Shown: in pieces, positions 14,001 through 26,757 of the stretch
Layout of the letters: every line of letters starts with the position of its first letter
Position numbering within the stretch: the first letter of the stretch is position 1
NCBI RefSeq assembly: GCF_011075055.1
Contig: NC_058141.1
Coordinates: forward strand, 11,851,639 to 11,915,638
Length of the DNA: 64,000 nucleotides
Direction of reading: 5' to 3'
Source of the DNA: Mangifera indica
Lineage: Eukaryota > Streptophyta > Magnoliopsida > Sapindales > Anacardiaceae
Position numbers and translations under genes: made by a program
The notes under the pieces: model-generated
Seen by the model: the letters and a program-made list of their open reading frames with translations, nothing else
The model's database searches: none
Told to the model about the DNA's origin: nothing

Positions 14001-15252
14001 TTGCTTTTGCAAATATTGCAGGTCATGGTTCAGCGGCAGAGAACAGCTTTTCCGCCAAATTTTGTACACTCGCTTGATGGTTGCCACATGATGATGACTG
14101 CTGTTGCTTGCAAAAATGCAGGCATGAACTTTGCAGGTACATGCTGAGTCTTATGTCTTCTTCAGATTCTATTTGTGCATTTGTCTTTATGTATTTGAAT
14201 TCTTAAACTATTTTGCACCAATCTTTTATTACAGGGGTCCACGATTCATACTGGACACATGCATGTGATATTGACGGAATGAACAGGATACTCAGAGAAA
14301 AGTTTGTTGAGCTCTATTCGAACCCAATACTGGAAAATGTAAAGTATCTTTACTTACATAAGTTTTTATTATCTGGACAGAAAACTGCCAGTTTGGGGTT
14401 ATAATTTCTTGATATTTTTCGACAAATTGTCAGGGTAGAGCTTCCTGGAGCTAGTATCCCTATTAGTCCCCCAAGTTGTTGTCAATAGAAACAAAGAGAA
14501 AATATCAAATGCCACTCTCAAAATTTCGAACAGAGGGATTTTTTAAGACATTTATTGCCCTCAATCCTTCATAACTGTTAAGAGTGATATAGTATTTCCA
14601 AGTTCTTTGTTAATTAGTAGTCAATGGTACTTTGGTGTCACTTAACATGGTCAGAATTCACAATGTTATTGATATAAATTTTGGCAAAATCACACTTTAA
14701 AAGCTATCGATTAAGATTGGAGAGCCTACAATCATATAAATCCCACACTGAAAATCCATATTTTCCGATGTGGGATTCAATTTTTATATATTGTACTTGG
14801 GATCATAACGGTTACCTTTGAACCTATCTGTTCACAATTTCTTTCCTCAAATTCCATTCAGAATCATGCCTTACGAAACATGAAAGTTTGAATAATATAA
14901 ATTGTTCCTGCAAATATATTAAGTTTATTTGTCCTATGTATTTGAGAATATGCATAAATGCAATTGCCTTCAGAATGGAAATCAGAATCTGCAAGGTCTG
15001 TAGAGCTTTAATTTTTTTTATTGAATGCCATTATAGATATGAGAAAAGTTGCTTGTTAGAAGTTTCTGTGCTCTATATTGAATATCTGATATCTTTTTAT
15101 GATATTGTACTCCTTTATTGATTATTTTTTTATGCTTACAGTTGTTGGAGAGCTTTCAGAAATCATTCCCTAAGTTAAACTTTCCACCTCTACCAGAACG
15201 GGGAGACTTTGATTTGAAAGATGTTCTTGATTCTCCCTATTTTTTCAACTAG
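5085..15252 (+). CDS. RPOT1: Phage-type organellar RNA polymerase, copy A (RPOT1-like)
   Basis: Single-subunit T7-like DNA-directed RNA polymerase that transcribes an organelle genome. Nineteen exons: 5085-5873, 7371-7604, 7692-7825, 7915-7987, 8153-8211, 9167-9284, 9472-9585, 9764-9895, 9981-10397, 10917-10967, 11454-11524, 11604-11688, 11891-12043, 12135-12209, 13459-13548, 13654-13701, 14022-14136, 14235-14338, 15142-15252. They sum to 2973 bases, 990 residues, a normal family length. All borders are GT-AG and no stop interrupts the frame. The N-terminus ([10 protein letters not shown], Arg/Lys-rich, no acidic residues) looks like a mitochondrial presequence; RPOTmp dual targeting cannot be excluded. 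Catalytic residues corresponding to T7 D537, K631, Y639 and D812 are D691, K766, Y774 and D900. Two deviations from plant relatives as I remember them: Ser to Cys at 902 (HSLDGCHMM) and Arg to Leu at 505 (VDLED). It ends in the conserved PYFFN. It is convergent with copy B. Confidence 0.93.
8360..9005. mobile_element. Fold-back non-autonomous element in RPOT-A intron 5
   Basis: The ends are rich in GAGCTCGAGCTTGAGC-type words and are inverted relative to each other. Internally, the stretch ending near GAGTTGTTAAAG and the stretch beginning GCTTTAACAACTCA are also mirrored, so nearly the whole element can fold into a hairpin. No coding capacity. The same element lies in intron 5 of copy B (34,123-34,697). 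The superfamily is not determined; the limits are accurate to about 10-20 bases. Confidence 0.65.
13847..13868. repeat. AT microsatellite in RPOT-A intron 16
   Basis: Eleven consecutive AT dinucleotides inside the intron between 13,701 and 14,022. No long TA run is present at the matching place in copy B, where a poly-T tract lies nearby (about 29,632-29,648). Confidence 0.9.
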
Positions 15253-17503
15253 TCTGAGGTCACACTCCTCTCTTGACAGAATGCCTTGAAATTGGATTCT
15301 TCCTCTGTCAAAACCACAAGGTAATGGCAGTTTAAGTTTTCTTCTTGTTCATAGTCTTCATTGAAGGCAAGTTCCTTGTTACCCATGTTGGAGTCCAAGT
15401 TGAAAGGATAAGACACCAATGGGGTGGCTGGAATCAGTGTCCTCGGATACTTTTGTACATAAGACAAAGGAAGAGAACTTCAAGCATTAGCAGAAGGTTG
15501 ATATCTTAGTTTCTTTGGGATATTAATATTTGTGTTCTGGAGCTGCTTTTGGGTACATGATGAAGCATTCTCTAGTTCTTTGAAGTTGGGCAAGCAAATT
15601 GCATCGACATAAGCTTGATTTTGACTGAAGAAATTGCACTTTTATCAATGAAGTGATTCAATCGATCTTAGAAGATCGAAGGCGGTGCCCACCTTATCGA
15701 GCTTCTATTGCATGGACGGATCATGAGAATAACAGTTTTTGGTGGGTTTCCTACAAGTTTACAGATTCACAAAGATAGGTAGTTAAGATGATTTATTTTG
15801 CCACCTGCGCATCATTTGTTTTGTATGATCTGTATCAATTGATTGTCCTATAGTAAGTTATAATAACATAGAAATTCACAGGGACTGAATTTGTTGACAT
15901 TCTGGTATGCATGTTGTAAGTAACCTCTTCAGCTGATTTCTTAAAGTGTCATTTCCAGAGAATCTCCTTGTGGTGGAAGGCACTATGTGCGCAGCTTTCA
16001 GTGAAACATTAATGTTGATTAAATTGGTGGGAGTTGAAATCAAGAGGAAGTTCAACTTATATTTTTTTATCTTTATTTCTTTTTCACAGCCATATGGTTC
16101 TAGAACCTGTTCATTCTTTCATTTAAAGTACCATAAGCTGGAAAAGTTCATATTGTTTTTTAATCAGTTTATAGGGCTATAGTTTGTATATCATCTCTTT
16201 TACACAAATGCGTTTCATGAAACAGGATTTGTTGAATTTGCTTTCCTCAAAATACATTGGCATGAGAGACACCTTAGTTTAATTTTGCAAGACTAAAGCC
16301 CAGATGATGTACCATTATCATGTGTTGAATATCCATAAATGGTTATGATTGGCCTCCTAATTTCATTTTTCTTGTTTCATCTTCCTAATGCATGTTCAGT
16401 GTATTGTCTACGCACATCTAGCTTTGGAGCCTTATACAAATTTCAAGGCAATGTTATATAGAATTCTACACTCAGATCAGAGTACATGGACAGAAATTAA
16501 AGAGCTGAACAGTGCATCCTTGTTTTCTTATCAAAGCTATTCAAGCATTTCTCCTGCTTTTAGCTACTCGGAATCTCTTGTACTTATGCATGAACATGTC
16601 GTACGACGGCTGCTGATAAGCCTAACCCACATCATTTATACTAGTTGAAAATTATCTACTGTAATTAGAATGCCTGAAAAAAGCATCAATCAGAGCGCAC
16701 AATTACTGATAGAGCAGGGAAATAAACTAGAGTAAGACGAAACGCAGTACGCATTACATAGATTTGGCCTTTCTTTATATCCTGTAAAAAATAAAAATCG
16801 GCAACTTGGCCTTGGCTTTATACAATGTCGACCACATTTTTGGAATATAAAATTGCGGGTTTCGCCGGCCATGGCCATGCAACCATCACTAGGTTACACA
16901 GAATGCCAATTGCCTTAAAGTTAAAAGGCCTCATTTTCAACTTGAAAACTTCCCTTTTAAACATTTAATTATTCCAGCCTGTTCGTTGCATCTTTCGACC
17001 TTCTTCCTAGAGGGGATGCAGTTTTTAGCTTTTGTAATTTAGCATCCTCTCTCTAACATGGTCGACTGCACTATTTTATTAGACATGGTTCAAAAAGGAT
17101 ATTAGCCTTTCTCTTTTCCTTTTATTGTTTTTACTGTCTAAATGCATTCGGGAACATATAACCATGACATGTGAATGGTTCAAATGATAAATTCATTCAT
17201 ATGCCATATCCAGTTACGCCTAACTAATGTGTAAAAAGAGGGAGAATTCCTTTGTGAGCCTTAAATTCACTATTTGTCGTCAAAAATAACAGGAAGAACA
17301 GGTAAAGATAACTATATAAAAAAAGATGAATTCGATATGACCTATCATTGTAGTTGGGCGAATTCAGAGCGTATCATGCTTTGTTTATTTAACTGCCTTC
17401 AGGGTTAGCTGGGCTAATAAGCTCTACAAAGCTTATATGCACATAAGGGCTTATTTCAGCAACAAGAGTCAGCTGGCTTGGAGTATTCTGAGCTGTAGAA
17501 ACA
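15253..17503. other. 3' flank of RPOT-A; relic of a deleted U-box gene's surroundings
   Basis: No complete gene. 15,253 to about 16,600 matches the reverse complement of 28,417-25,485, whose last part corresponds to the presumed first intron and 5' flank of the PUB42/43-like gene in arm B. 16,690 to about 17,230 matches sequence 3' of that gene (about 21,065-20,700). A frame of 86 codons at 16,388-16,648 lies in the former intron and is not considered a gene. Confidence 0.65.
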
Positions 17504-19291
17504 ATGGCTTCTTTCTCTATGGAAGATTTTGTTGGAAATGGATCTCTCAAGGGACTGCTTCCAAAGCTATTAGAGGAAGGCTGGGATGATGTACCAACTT
17601 TGAAGATGATGAACTCAGAAGATATGGATGCAATAAATATGTCACAAAAACAAAAGGTTAGTTGTCACAGAATCAGAGTTTTGTTTCCCTTCACTTAAAC
17701 CTGTTATGTATCTTTTAGTTCATTGGGTTACCTTCAAAAAGTTCTGCTGCAATCTCTACTTTCTTTCTGCAATCTATCTATCCTGCGGACTTTCTTTCTT
17801 TTACTCTAGGATGCACTGGAAATCAGATCATACCTCCATGATCGTGTCTTAATGCAATATGGAGATGTGTTTGAGGCCTCTGGAAAATCTTTGCCGGAGC
17901 TTCTTAGCCTGAGTTCAGGGGATCTGTCTTCCCAATTTGGTTTGAAAAGAGGTCACATTGCACGATTCATTGACAGAACAAGTGCATGCGCAGATCCACT
18001 GCCCAAATTACAAGTTCTCTCTGCAAAGAGAACCATTAGCACATCTAGAAACAATAGCATTTACAAGAGTTATGCATCTGTCAGCTCTAAAATAATGCAA
18101 GGTATGCAAGATCCCCAACAGGAACTGGTGCAAATTCTGATAAGACTCTTGAACAATCACTGGCTGATTTTAAGATCAAAGATGGATACATCTTTAAAGG
18201 AATTGTTGCTGCGGGACCTGCTGAGCCTCGAGCATGTGGTTGTGTACAACCTCCTCCTATATCTGACCAAGCTGCTCCATACTCTGCCATTGAGACCATC
18301 TCAATTCAGAAACTAACCCCCGGACACAAGATTGGCATGGAACGTTTGGTGAAAACCAAGACACCTCCAATGAAGGCTCTAGAGTTGTGGCGTGAAAAAC
18401 CAGCTGTTCTCCTCTGCATCCGACGTCCGGGGTAAACATTTTGTACTTGAAATCTAGGCACAACTATTCTTCCAACTAATTGATAAGCCTATTAAAGTAA
18501 ATACTTAGATGTTTGTAGCAAAAAGGATAGACTCAATGGGTATAATTTGCAAGCTAGAGCTCAAAGAAAAAAAATTCAGCGGTTATCCTTCAACAAGGGA
18601 AACTGATATAATTTTCTTCTTTCCGTCTCCTAAACTTGAAACAGGTGCATCATGTGCAGAGCTGAAGCTCACCAGCTCTATGCAAAAAAGCCTCTATTTG
18701 ATGCCTTAGGAGTTCAACTATTCGCAGTTCTTCATGAGTACATAGAGTCAGAGGTATTAGCAAGTTCTTTTTGACTTCTTGTTCCTTGATGAAATATTTT
18801 GTATTTGATGTTTGATTCTGACATTACAGGTAAGAGACTTCTGGCCACGATATTGGGGTGGTGTTGTAGTGTATGACCAGGGGAGGGAATTCTTTAAAGC
18901 TCTTGGGGGTGGAAAGCTACTCAAGGACAAATTCCTGTCAGGCTTTGTTTTGAACCCCAGGGCCATTGCAAACTATAAGCGTGCAAAAGCCACGGGAATT
19001 GAGCAAAACTTCAAAGGAGAAGGTGAAATTAAAGGGGGACTGTTTATAGTTGGCAGAGGAAGGAGTGGCATTGCTTATCAGTTTATTGAGAGAAACTTTG
19101 GTGATTGGGCACCTCTACCCGAATTAATTGAGATCTGTACCCAATTGCAGGTCTATCTCATTGCCTTCTCTAATCCTGTACTGCAATTGCTATAAAATAT
19201 AACTTTATTCTAACAAATTTTCTTTGATCTGACACAGAACCAACAGCAAGGTCAATTAGAGTCAATCAAATCATCAGTGGCATATGAATGA
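17504..19291 (+). CDS. SAM-like plus peroxiredoxin-like-2 (PRXL2/AhpC-TSA) protein, probable frameshift
   Basis: Five exons: 17504-17656, 17810-18431, 18645-18753, 18830-19150, 19238-19291. The N-terminal third has two helical segments resembling SAM domains (SLKGLLPKLLEEGWDDVPTL and SLPELLSLSSGDLSSQFGLK). The C-terminal half is a thioredoxin-fold PRXL2-type domain with a RRPGCIMCRAEA motif, whose two cysteines (about residues 260 and 263) form a CxxC as in FAM213/PRXL2 proteins. A thiol redox role is inferred; the location is unknown because no clear targeting signal is visible. Exon lengths total 1259, one base short of whole codons. The frame changes inside exon 2 near 18,085-18,100, where one A missing from an AAAA run would account for it exactly. 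As read, translation leaves the frame before the redox domain. This is either a true lesion or a base-call error. It is the only gene in the single-copy spacer of the inverted duplication. Confidence 0.8.
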
Positions 19292-20699
19292 AGTTTGTTG
19301 TGTCATCCATGTCTTTTCCAGATTTGTGCTTAATATATTATATGTCTCGTAATTTCAGCAGAAAACTCTTCCTTTCCCTGAACTTTTTTCTTTTTCCCAT
19401 ATTAGATTCTATGGATTGTATTTGTCACAATTCTTCAATGGCTCATCAGTCTAGTTCAACAGTCAATGTCAACATCATATTAAACTAGCTAATAGCTAGA
19501 CTATTTTTTCAGCTGTACCTTGCAACAGAAAACACTCTCTTGACTCCAATTCAAAGAAATTTATTGAATCTTTCATAAATGTAAACCTATGTTATAAAAA
19601 ATAGGTAAATGCAGAGCCTTTGTCATGTAATAGTATCCTTATGAAAGTTAATATATGAGGTAATCAGCAAAAAATTAAGTTTGAACCAATGTGCTTAGAA
19701 GTTTAATGAGAGCTTGACTGACTGGGTAGGTTTAATTCCCTGGCCCCAGGATCCAGATCCTAACTGAGAGGATTGAGAAGAATTACCTTCTTTTCAATTC
19801 TCAAGAAGTTGTAGATACATAGAGTGTTTGTAATCCTTGAAAAGAACCTTTTAAATTGTGTAATTTACATCCACTACAAGTTGGACAAAGAGAAGATCCA
19901 CTTCTCTGCAAATAATGTCACCTGTATCTTCCTTTTCACATAACAACAATTTCCACCACCTGTACATTTTATTACTCTACCTGTTTCACTAATCTCTGAG
20001 GTCATGTTCTTGAAAAGTTGCATGGTCCTTTCTTGTTATTTTCAAAAATTATAATTTGTCCATGTTAGGATTCTAAGTGCAAGATATGAGACTTAGATCC
20101 TACATTAGAAAGTATGAACAACTAGTGTGAGATTTATATGGCTTTGAACTCTCCTATCTCAATAGCTAGTTTTTGAAGTGTGGTTTTCTTAAGGTTCGTA
20201 TCAGTCCCCAGCATATAATTATATCTCATTAAGATAAAAGAAAAGAGAATTAAATGGGTATTTTTACAATTTGGTTATTTAAAGGATTTATTTTTATTTT
20301 TATTAATTTTACCTTATATTATAATTTTGAAAAGTAAAATATTAGAGATGAAATGTTAATTTTATGTTTTTCATTAAGAAAATTTAATTTTGAATGAGAA
20401 AGTGTTATTTATACCAAATAAGGGTAAAAAAAATTTTAAAGCCAAACTTGAGTGGTACAAAGCAATTCACTCTATCCTGACGGCTTCTTCGCTGCACCTA
20501 TTCTTTGCTGACCCAATGGCATTGCAGTACACTGCAACATTTTTCCTAGTCATTCTCTAGATAAACAGATGCCGCAGATTTTTATGTTCTTGCACTTGCA
20601 AAACATTTCAACAAGATCACTTCCCACAACACACTTTATCCATGTCCTCAGTTCTTATTACATAAGCATGAACCTGCTTCCCTTCTTTCCGAGGCCAAT
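19292..20699. other. Intergenic spacer, no gene seen
   Basis: Presumed 3' UTR of the peroxiredoxin-like gene, then AT-rich sequence without a recognisable coding region, up to the inner end of arm B. No strong repeat was noticed. Confidence 0.5.
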
Positions 20700-21451
20700 A
20701 CTCCCCCACATGCAGTTTACCTTCGGATGTGGCATTGATATTTATCATTTAAACCATTCACATGTCAAAGTTACATCTTCCCGAATACATTTGGAAAGTA
20801 AAAACAATAAAAGGAAAAAAGAAAGACTAACATCCTTTTCGAACCAATTCCAATAACACAGAAAATTGAACCATGTTAGAGAGAGGATGCTAAAATACAA
20901 AGAAGGTCAAAAGATGCAACGAACAGGTTGGAATAATTAAATGTTTGAGAGGGAAGTTTTGAAGTTGAAAAACACGACTTTCAACTTGGAAGGCAATTGG
21001 CACTCCAAAATGCGGTCAACATTGTGTCTTACCCTAGTTTATTTCACCCTGCTCTATCAGTAGTTGTGTTAATTCATGAAAAACTGTCTCTCTCCTGATA
21101 CTAAAAAATGCCATCGTCCATATTTTTGGGATAAATGACTGAAAAGTGCTGTTTCTCTGAATAAATGTCCTTCCTAGAATTTGCGTTCTTGTAGACATGT
21201 ATAACAAATAACAACATGATTCATTCTGTGGACATGAACCAAATTCTATGGTGTTTAACTTACAACTTATTTATTTAGACCAGTATACTTTTTGTTTATA
21301 AAGGATTACATTAACGTATAAGGCTAAGGCATCCACCCAGAATTCATTTACAACATGTAGCAGACAACCTAAGGGTAGTTCCCCATAATCTCACTCTAGC
21401 TTAACTATAATTTCTTTACAAGTTTGTTCAATCTCCCTTTATCGATTTTAT

Positions 21452-24400
21452 TTATATAGTATAGTTGGAAGCATAGTTGTTGGGTATCTTGTTCAAATGC
21501 CTCAAGATTTTTTCAGCCATCTGCCTTGTATTCATATCCCCATGGTGGAAAGCACTGACCAATGTAGCAGGCAGCAACCTGTCCTGAGCTATATCTGAAG
21601 CATGTTTATCTCCACCTTTCAGTAAAAATCTCTCAATCATCCAAAATGATTTCTGCCACAATCCTTCTTGCCTGTGTTCTTTAACTACATTCAACACATG
21701 CTGTATGGTGTTCACTTCACTCAACATGCTCACACTCTTGTCCACATCAACTTTGTCATCCAGCAGTGTACATAAAGCTGATAATGCAGCTTCAACCACC
21801 TCAACATTCTCATGCTCCAAACATGCCAACAACCTGTCAACCGCCTTTGCATCAATTAAGCAAAATGTGTTTTGTGAGGAACAGGAGCCTCTGTGAACTG
21901 GACAGACTAGTGGTGTCTTCTTCCTTGACAAGCTAAATGATAGAGATTTTGGTAAAGTTAACACTTTCAAGAGCTTGGTTTTCTTTATTTTTGGTGGTGT
22001 GGATAGATTTGTCGATTCTAAAGATAGATTCTCCAACCCAATTGCAGATAACCTCTGAACTTCATCACTTGACGTTTTCATGAGCAGTTCTGTAAATACA
22101 GCTGTGAAGTTGAAGTTTCTTGCTAGAAACAGCATTTGGGGTTCATACAATGTAGTTGTGAATCTAACAAGAACACCGACTAGGCCTTCTAAGTAAGCAG
22201 TTGCATACCTGCTCCTTCTTGTTCCACTTCTTTGGATTAGATTGATTGATTGTAGAACTGTAGGCACTACATTCTTGCTAAGAAGAGCAAGATTGAGTGT
22301 TAGGTTCTGGTGGGGGAGCTTTGCAAGAAATTTTGCTGAAATGGCATGTTTCTCTGTGATGCAGGTTATTTCAGTAGGGCTCTGAATTAGGTTCTCAGGT
22401 TGACCTCTTGTTTTGCATAGTCTCTCAACTAGTGTGTGACCCATGTAAGGTGAGAGTGTGATGAGTAGTTTCATTGTTGCAACCACAAGCTCTTCATGTG
22501 GGTTGTTGATGAATGCAGTCAGGGTGTAGCTCACATCAGATTCTTTGGTAATGGAGACAATGGTGGCCATTGATTTTGGAGACTTTGACAAGCATAATAG
22601 TATTCTGATAAGATTGACATTGAGTTCATCTGGTGTAGAATTCTTCAGCATGTAGGCTATGCTATACAAAACATAGTCTGAAGTCATTGTATGGCCCTGA
22701 GTACTTACTTGGAGGTTCTCATACTCAACTCCAGACTCAAGTATGTTAGCAAGAATCACCGCAGCTTCTCCTTTTGAGTGCATTGGTTCATTGTAGATTC
22801 TCCGGTCAAACATCTCTTCAGCCATTATCTGCACAACACCTGCTTCTACAAGTATTCTTCCATTTGGATGATGAGAAGAGATTTGCACTAGAGCCTTGAA
22901 TGCTGTACTCCTTGTTAGAGTATTACCACTCTGCACCATACTGACTAGAGTGGGAGCAACCCTCTCAGCCACATAGGTTTTTCTATCATGTCCAAGAACA
23001 ATGTCCACAAGGTAGCTAGCCATTTCCATCTGCATGTCCTCAGAACCTGTTTACATATTTGATTTTTTTAAGGATAAAAAAAGAGGAAAAAAAACATAGT
23101 TCTGGTTAGATAGCATATATAAGCTTTTTCACATTGAATTGATGTCATATGTAATGATCTGAATCTGAAGGTAATTTATATACTTAATGGATTAGGAAAC
23201 CCCAAAATGTCAGTTCCTTGAATGTAGCAAATGTTGATAACCTCTGCCATTCTACATATTCTTTTTCAATATTTGAAATTTTGGAGCTATTACAAGTGAC
23301 AGCTAGTGAAGGTTGGAAAATGAAGTCTCAAAACTTACCTTCATTTAGATGATATATCAGGGGTTCCAAGAGTCCATTTTCTGCCATGCACTTTATGTTA
23401 TGAGGAAATCTCTCTAGATTCTTTAAGATTTCATTTGCTTTATCCGAAGCAAAGGCATCAACAGATCTATTGTATTTGATTGTGATCAGCATCAGTATCC
23501 CACCAGTAGCTGAACCAATTTTCTCACACAAAGGTTGAGATTTTGAAAGCTCATGCAGGAACAGCAATGATGCATGCCTTACAGGTTGCAGACTACTTGA
23601 TAGCAACTTGATTATCATTGATATATCAATTGTCTTTGCAACTATTTCCTGCACATTAAACGACTGATTTAGAATTAAAAAAAAAAATCTGATATTTTTT
23701 TCTAGGTTCTCATTGGATTGTTTGCAGTTAAGTTTTAACTATGCCCTTCCTTCCATATGGACTACTTATCTAAGCATACAGATTGAGCAAAGGTACAAGT
23801 ATAAATCATATCAATTGGTGTCTTCTGCATACACAATTTTCAGCCCCATATTGATCAAAATTGTTGATGCTTGTGTGTCCATCCAAATGATACCTGGAAA
23901 ACAAGTCTGCTTCTAGAAACATTATTTGGAAAATTTGACCTTGTTTGATTGACACTGAGAAATTAATTTGTTCTCTTTAGTAAATATTTCTGCTTTCAAA
24001 ATTGTGATTAAGGGTGAAACTGAATCATTATGTTCATTTGCTCATTTCATTTTGATCCATTTCATAAAACTAGAGGAGATTTAAGGAGTCAAACCTTTCC
24101 ATCATCATCTTCCTCCACAAGTTGATGCAATAGATCCAACACTGCACATCTGACATCTCCATCTTTATGCCCTAGAAAATTAACCAACAATGGCAACATT
24201 CCGACATTGCAGACCTGTACCTTATTGTACTGTTTCCTTCGACATACATTTTGGAGATCTTTTATAGCCTCAAATACCATTCTATCTGAACTAGCTAAAG
24301 ACAAAGCTGCCCGGGCAACCTTGATCCTCGCAGCATCATTCCTACCCTTCCATTCCTCTATTGTGGTCTTTAGAGCTAAATTGGCGCTCAAGTGCCGGCT

Positions 24401-25883
24401 GCTCAGCTTCTGCCCTGTGGTAGGACAAACTACTTCCTCTGAATTTTCAAACTTTTCAAACCACTCTAATATTGCCTCCTTTTCATAGGTCAATCCAGTT
24501 TCTATGGTCACCGGATCCTCCATAATTTCCTTAGTCAATGGACAGAAGAAAGTCTCATACAGTGGTTCTATGTAATGAGCTACTTTGGGCAATGTCATTG
24601 ATCTGCTTACATCCTGATAGCTGCTATGGCTGGTAAGACTTCTGCAATTAAGGAAGTCACCAAGACGTGGCATGCCTAGCAACTTGGCATCATCTATGGT
24701 AACCTGACTGATAGAGTAGAGGTCCGATTCTGGTGGTTCTTCCTTAGTTGGTTTCTGTTCTTTGGTCTCCAATTCTTGATTGTGTGTGACTTCAAAGTAA
24801 GTATTCATCATCTCCTTTGAAAGACACTGGACTGCAACTTCTGCATATTCTTGGTCCCTAAATGTTGATGAAGGTATCGAGCTCAAGCATTCTCCCATAG
24901 ATTTTATTACTTCCCCTAGCTGTGTCATCATGATTTTCAGTTCAGTATCTAAAATTGGATGGCTGCCTTTTTCGCAGTTCTTCACTAAATCCTTGGCCAA
25001 GTTAATACTTTTAGACAGAGACTGTAGAATTTGCATTACATTTGGTGAGGCATTCTCCGTTGTCTGAAGCTCCATTATGACAATAGAAACTCGATAAAGG
25101 TAGCATCCAAATTCGTTAAACTTTTCAAATTCTAACTCTATGCATACAGTTGATGTTGTAATCTCCGAAATCAATTCCAACAAAGAGTCAGCAAGACCAA
25201 CAACTGCAGTTGTATCCTTGTTGAAGTATAGAAACGAAAGAGAAGATTAGTCTGGCTTTCATTTGGACTAGTTAAGGTTTGATTACTCACACATTCAATA
25301 AATTAAAACTAAGTTGTGAATTCCCAGCCAGCTGTTGCTCATATTAGATCATAAGTCACAACTGGATGGAGAATTTCTAAGCAAATGATATGTTCGCTTT
25401 AATGAGCTTTGGAAGTTCTAGCTATTTTAGATGGAACATGTGAGACAGGTGTTTAACAGAGAAAAAAGTCGTTTGTGAATTTCACATGTTAATGCATAAA
25501 TACAAGAGATTCAGAGTAATTAGAAGCATCAGAAAAAGCTTGAACAGTTTGCCGATGATTTAACAAGCTTGGAGCTTGAATAAGAAAACAAGGATACACT
25601 TTTCAGCTCTTTAAATTGTGTCTATGTACCCTGATCTGGGTGTGCAGTTGTATAGAAAATTCCCATGAAAATTGAAATACTGTTCTTGAAATTTATTTGG
25701 CTAAAAGTGATCATAAACTTATAAAAACTATAGCCCTAAAAACTGATTCAAATACAATATAAACTTTCCCACCTTATGATACTTCAAATGAAAGAATGAA
25801 CAAGTTCTAGTATCATATGGCTGTGAAAAATTAAAAAAGGTAGTAAACATAAAACTATATGAATATCAATCTCATACCGACAT
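21452..25883 (-). CDS. U-box ARM-repeat E3 ubiquitin ligase, PUB42/43-like
   Basis: E3 ubiquitin ligase that would hold an E2 through its U-box and substrate through armadillo repeats. Exons on the minus strand: tentative start exon 25883-25878 (ATG TCG), then 25216-24095, 23648-23339 and 23046-21452 (stop TAA). With these borders the frame is continuous and gives 1010 residues, similar to the long PUB42 type. An N-terminal helical region is followed by the U-box at about residues 220-295 (ETFFCPLTKEIMEDPVT, then VVCPTTGQ), then ARM-like helical repeats to the end. The last-exon start at 23046 is chosen because it keeps frame and gives the expected Gly-Ser-Glu-Asp junction. The first exon is uncertain: six coding bases joined through a 660-base intron, whose 3' splice site sits in a good pyrimidine tract. 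The gene lies inside arm B next to RPOT copy B; its counterpart in arm A is gone. Confidence 0.85.
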
Positions 25884-25899
25884 CAGTTGGAGCTTGAGC

Positions 25900-26688
25900 T
25901 TCTACTCTGGATGATCTTGTTGGTGTAGTAGCACCAAAATTTCAGAAGCCAGTGGTACTAATTTAGTCTATTTGGGATGAGACAATTTGAGGGATGAAAG
26001 GATTTCTTTTTGAATCCGTCTAAGATGGCTTATTATAACATTGTGCTGCTGTTAGCTCGGTAACTCAACAAAGAAATCAAGTTCCATAAGTGCAGTGACT
26101 CAGTCAGCCTTAGGTTGACATGGTCATCGAAGAATTCTTAGCAATATACATGAGTTCGGTTCAATTTTTGGTAAAACTAAATAGTTCTTTTTGGAGATGT
26201 TATCACGTCAGATTATGAGTATTGCTCAATAGAGTGCAGAATGGTAGGCCTAAAATATATAATCTATGTTATCAGAAAGTTGGTAAACAAACGGGGTCAA
26301 GCAAGACTCTGCAGGCTATTCGATTGACTTTAGCAAAATAAGTTTTTTACCAGGGTGGTTGGTTTATCAGCATCGCAATAATATATTTATTTTATGAATT
26401 AGAATATAAGGCAGGCAAGAAATGATCCAGTTGACAAGATTAATTACGATACCCTTAAATTTTGTTTACGTTCACACCAAGGCTTCAACATGACTTCCTC
26501 TTGATTTCAACCCCCACAAATTTAATCAACATTAATGTACAACCGAAAGCTGCGCGCATAGTGCCTCCCACCCAGACACATCAATGGGCCAGGCCGGCAC
26601 TGGCTTGGCCCATCGGGCTTATGGGTCCGATCCAGGTGCCTGCACAGTAATCAGACTTCAGCTAGACCTATAAATTTTTGAAGGTTTG

Positions 26689-26757
<69 letters not shown>

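Larger units (their letters stand above)
4000..17230 (+). repeat. Arm A of a large imperfect inverted duplication
   Basis: This stretch reappears in reverse complement at about 39,150-20,700. Matches seen by eye run from the degenerate array upstream of RPOT, through the 5' flank (4850-5084 against 38,031-38,260), all 19 RPOT exons, many introns, the 3' flank (15,253-16,600 against 28,417-25,485), and then 16,690-17,230 against about 21,065-20,700. Identity is high in exons and lower with indels in introns. The outer and inner limits are approximate because similarity fades. Between 16,600 and 16,690 the arm skips sequence that in arm B contains a whole U-box gene. Confidence 0.85.

Noticed and set aside
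16388..16648. Open frame of 86 codons after RPOT-A
   Set aside because: It lies in sequence homologous to the presumed first intron of the PUB gene in arm B, is not open there, and resembles no family.
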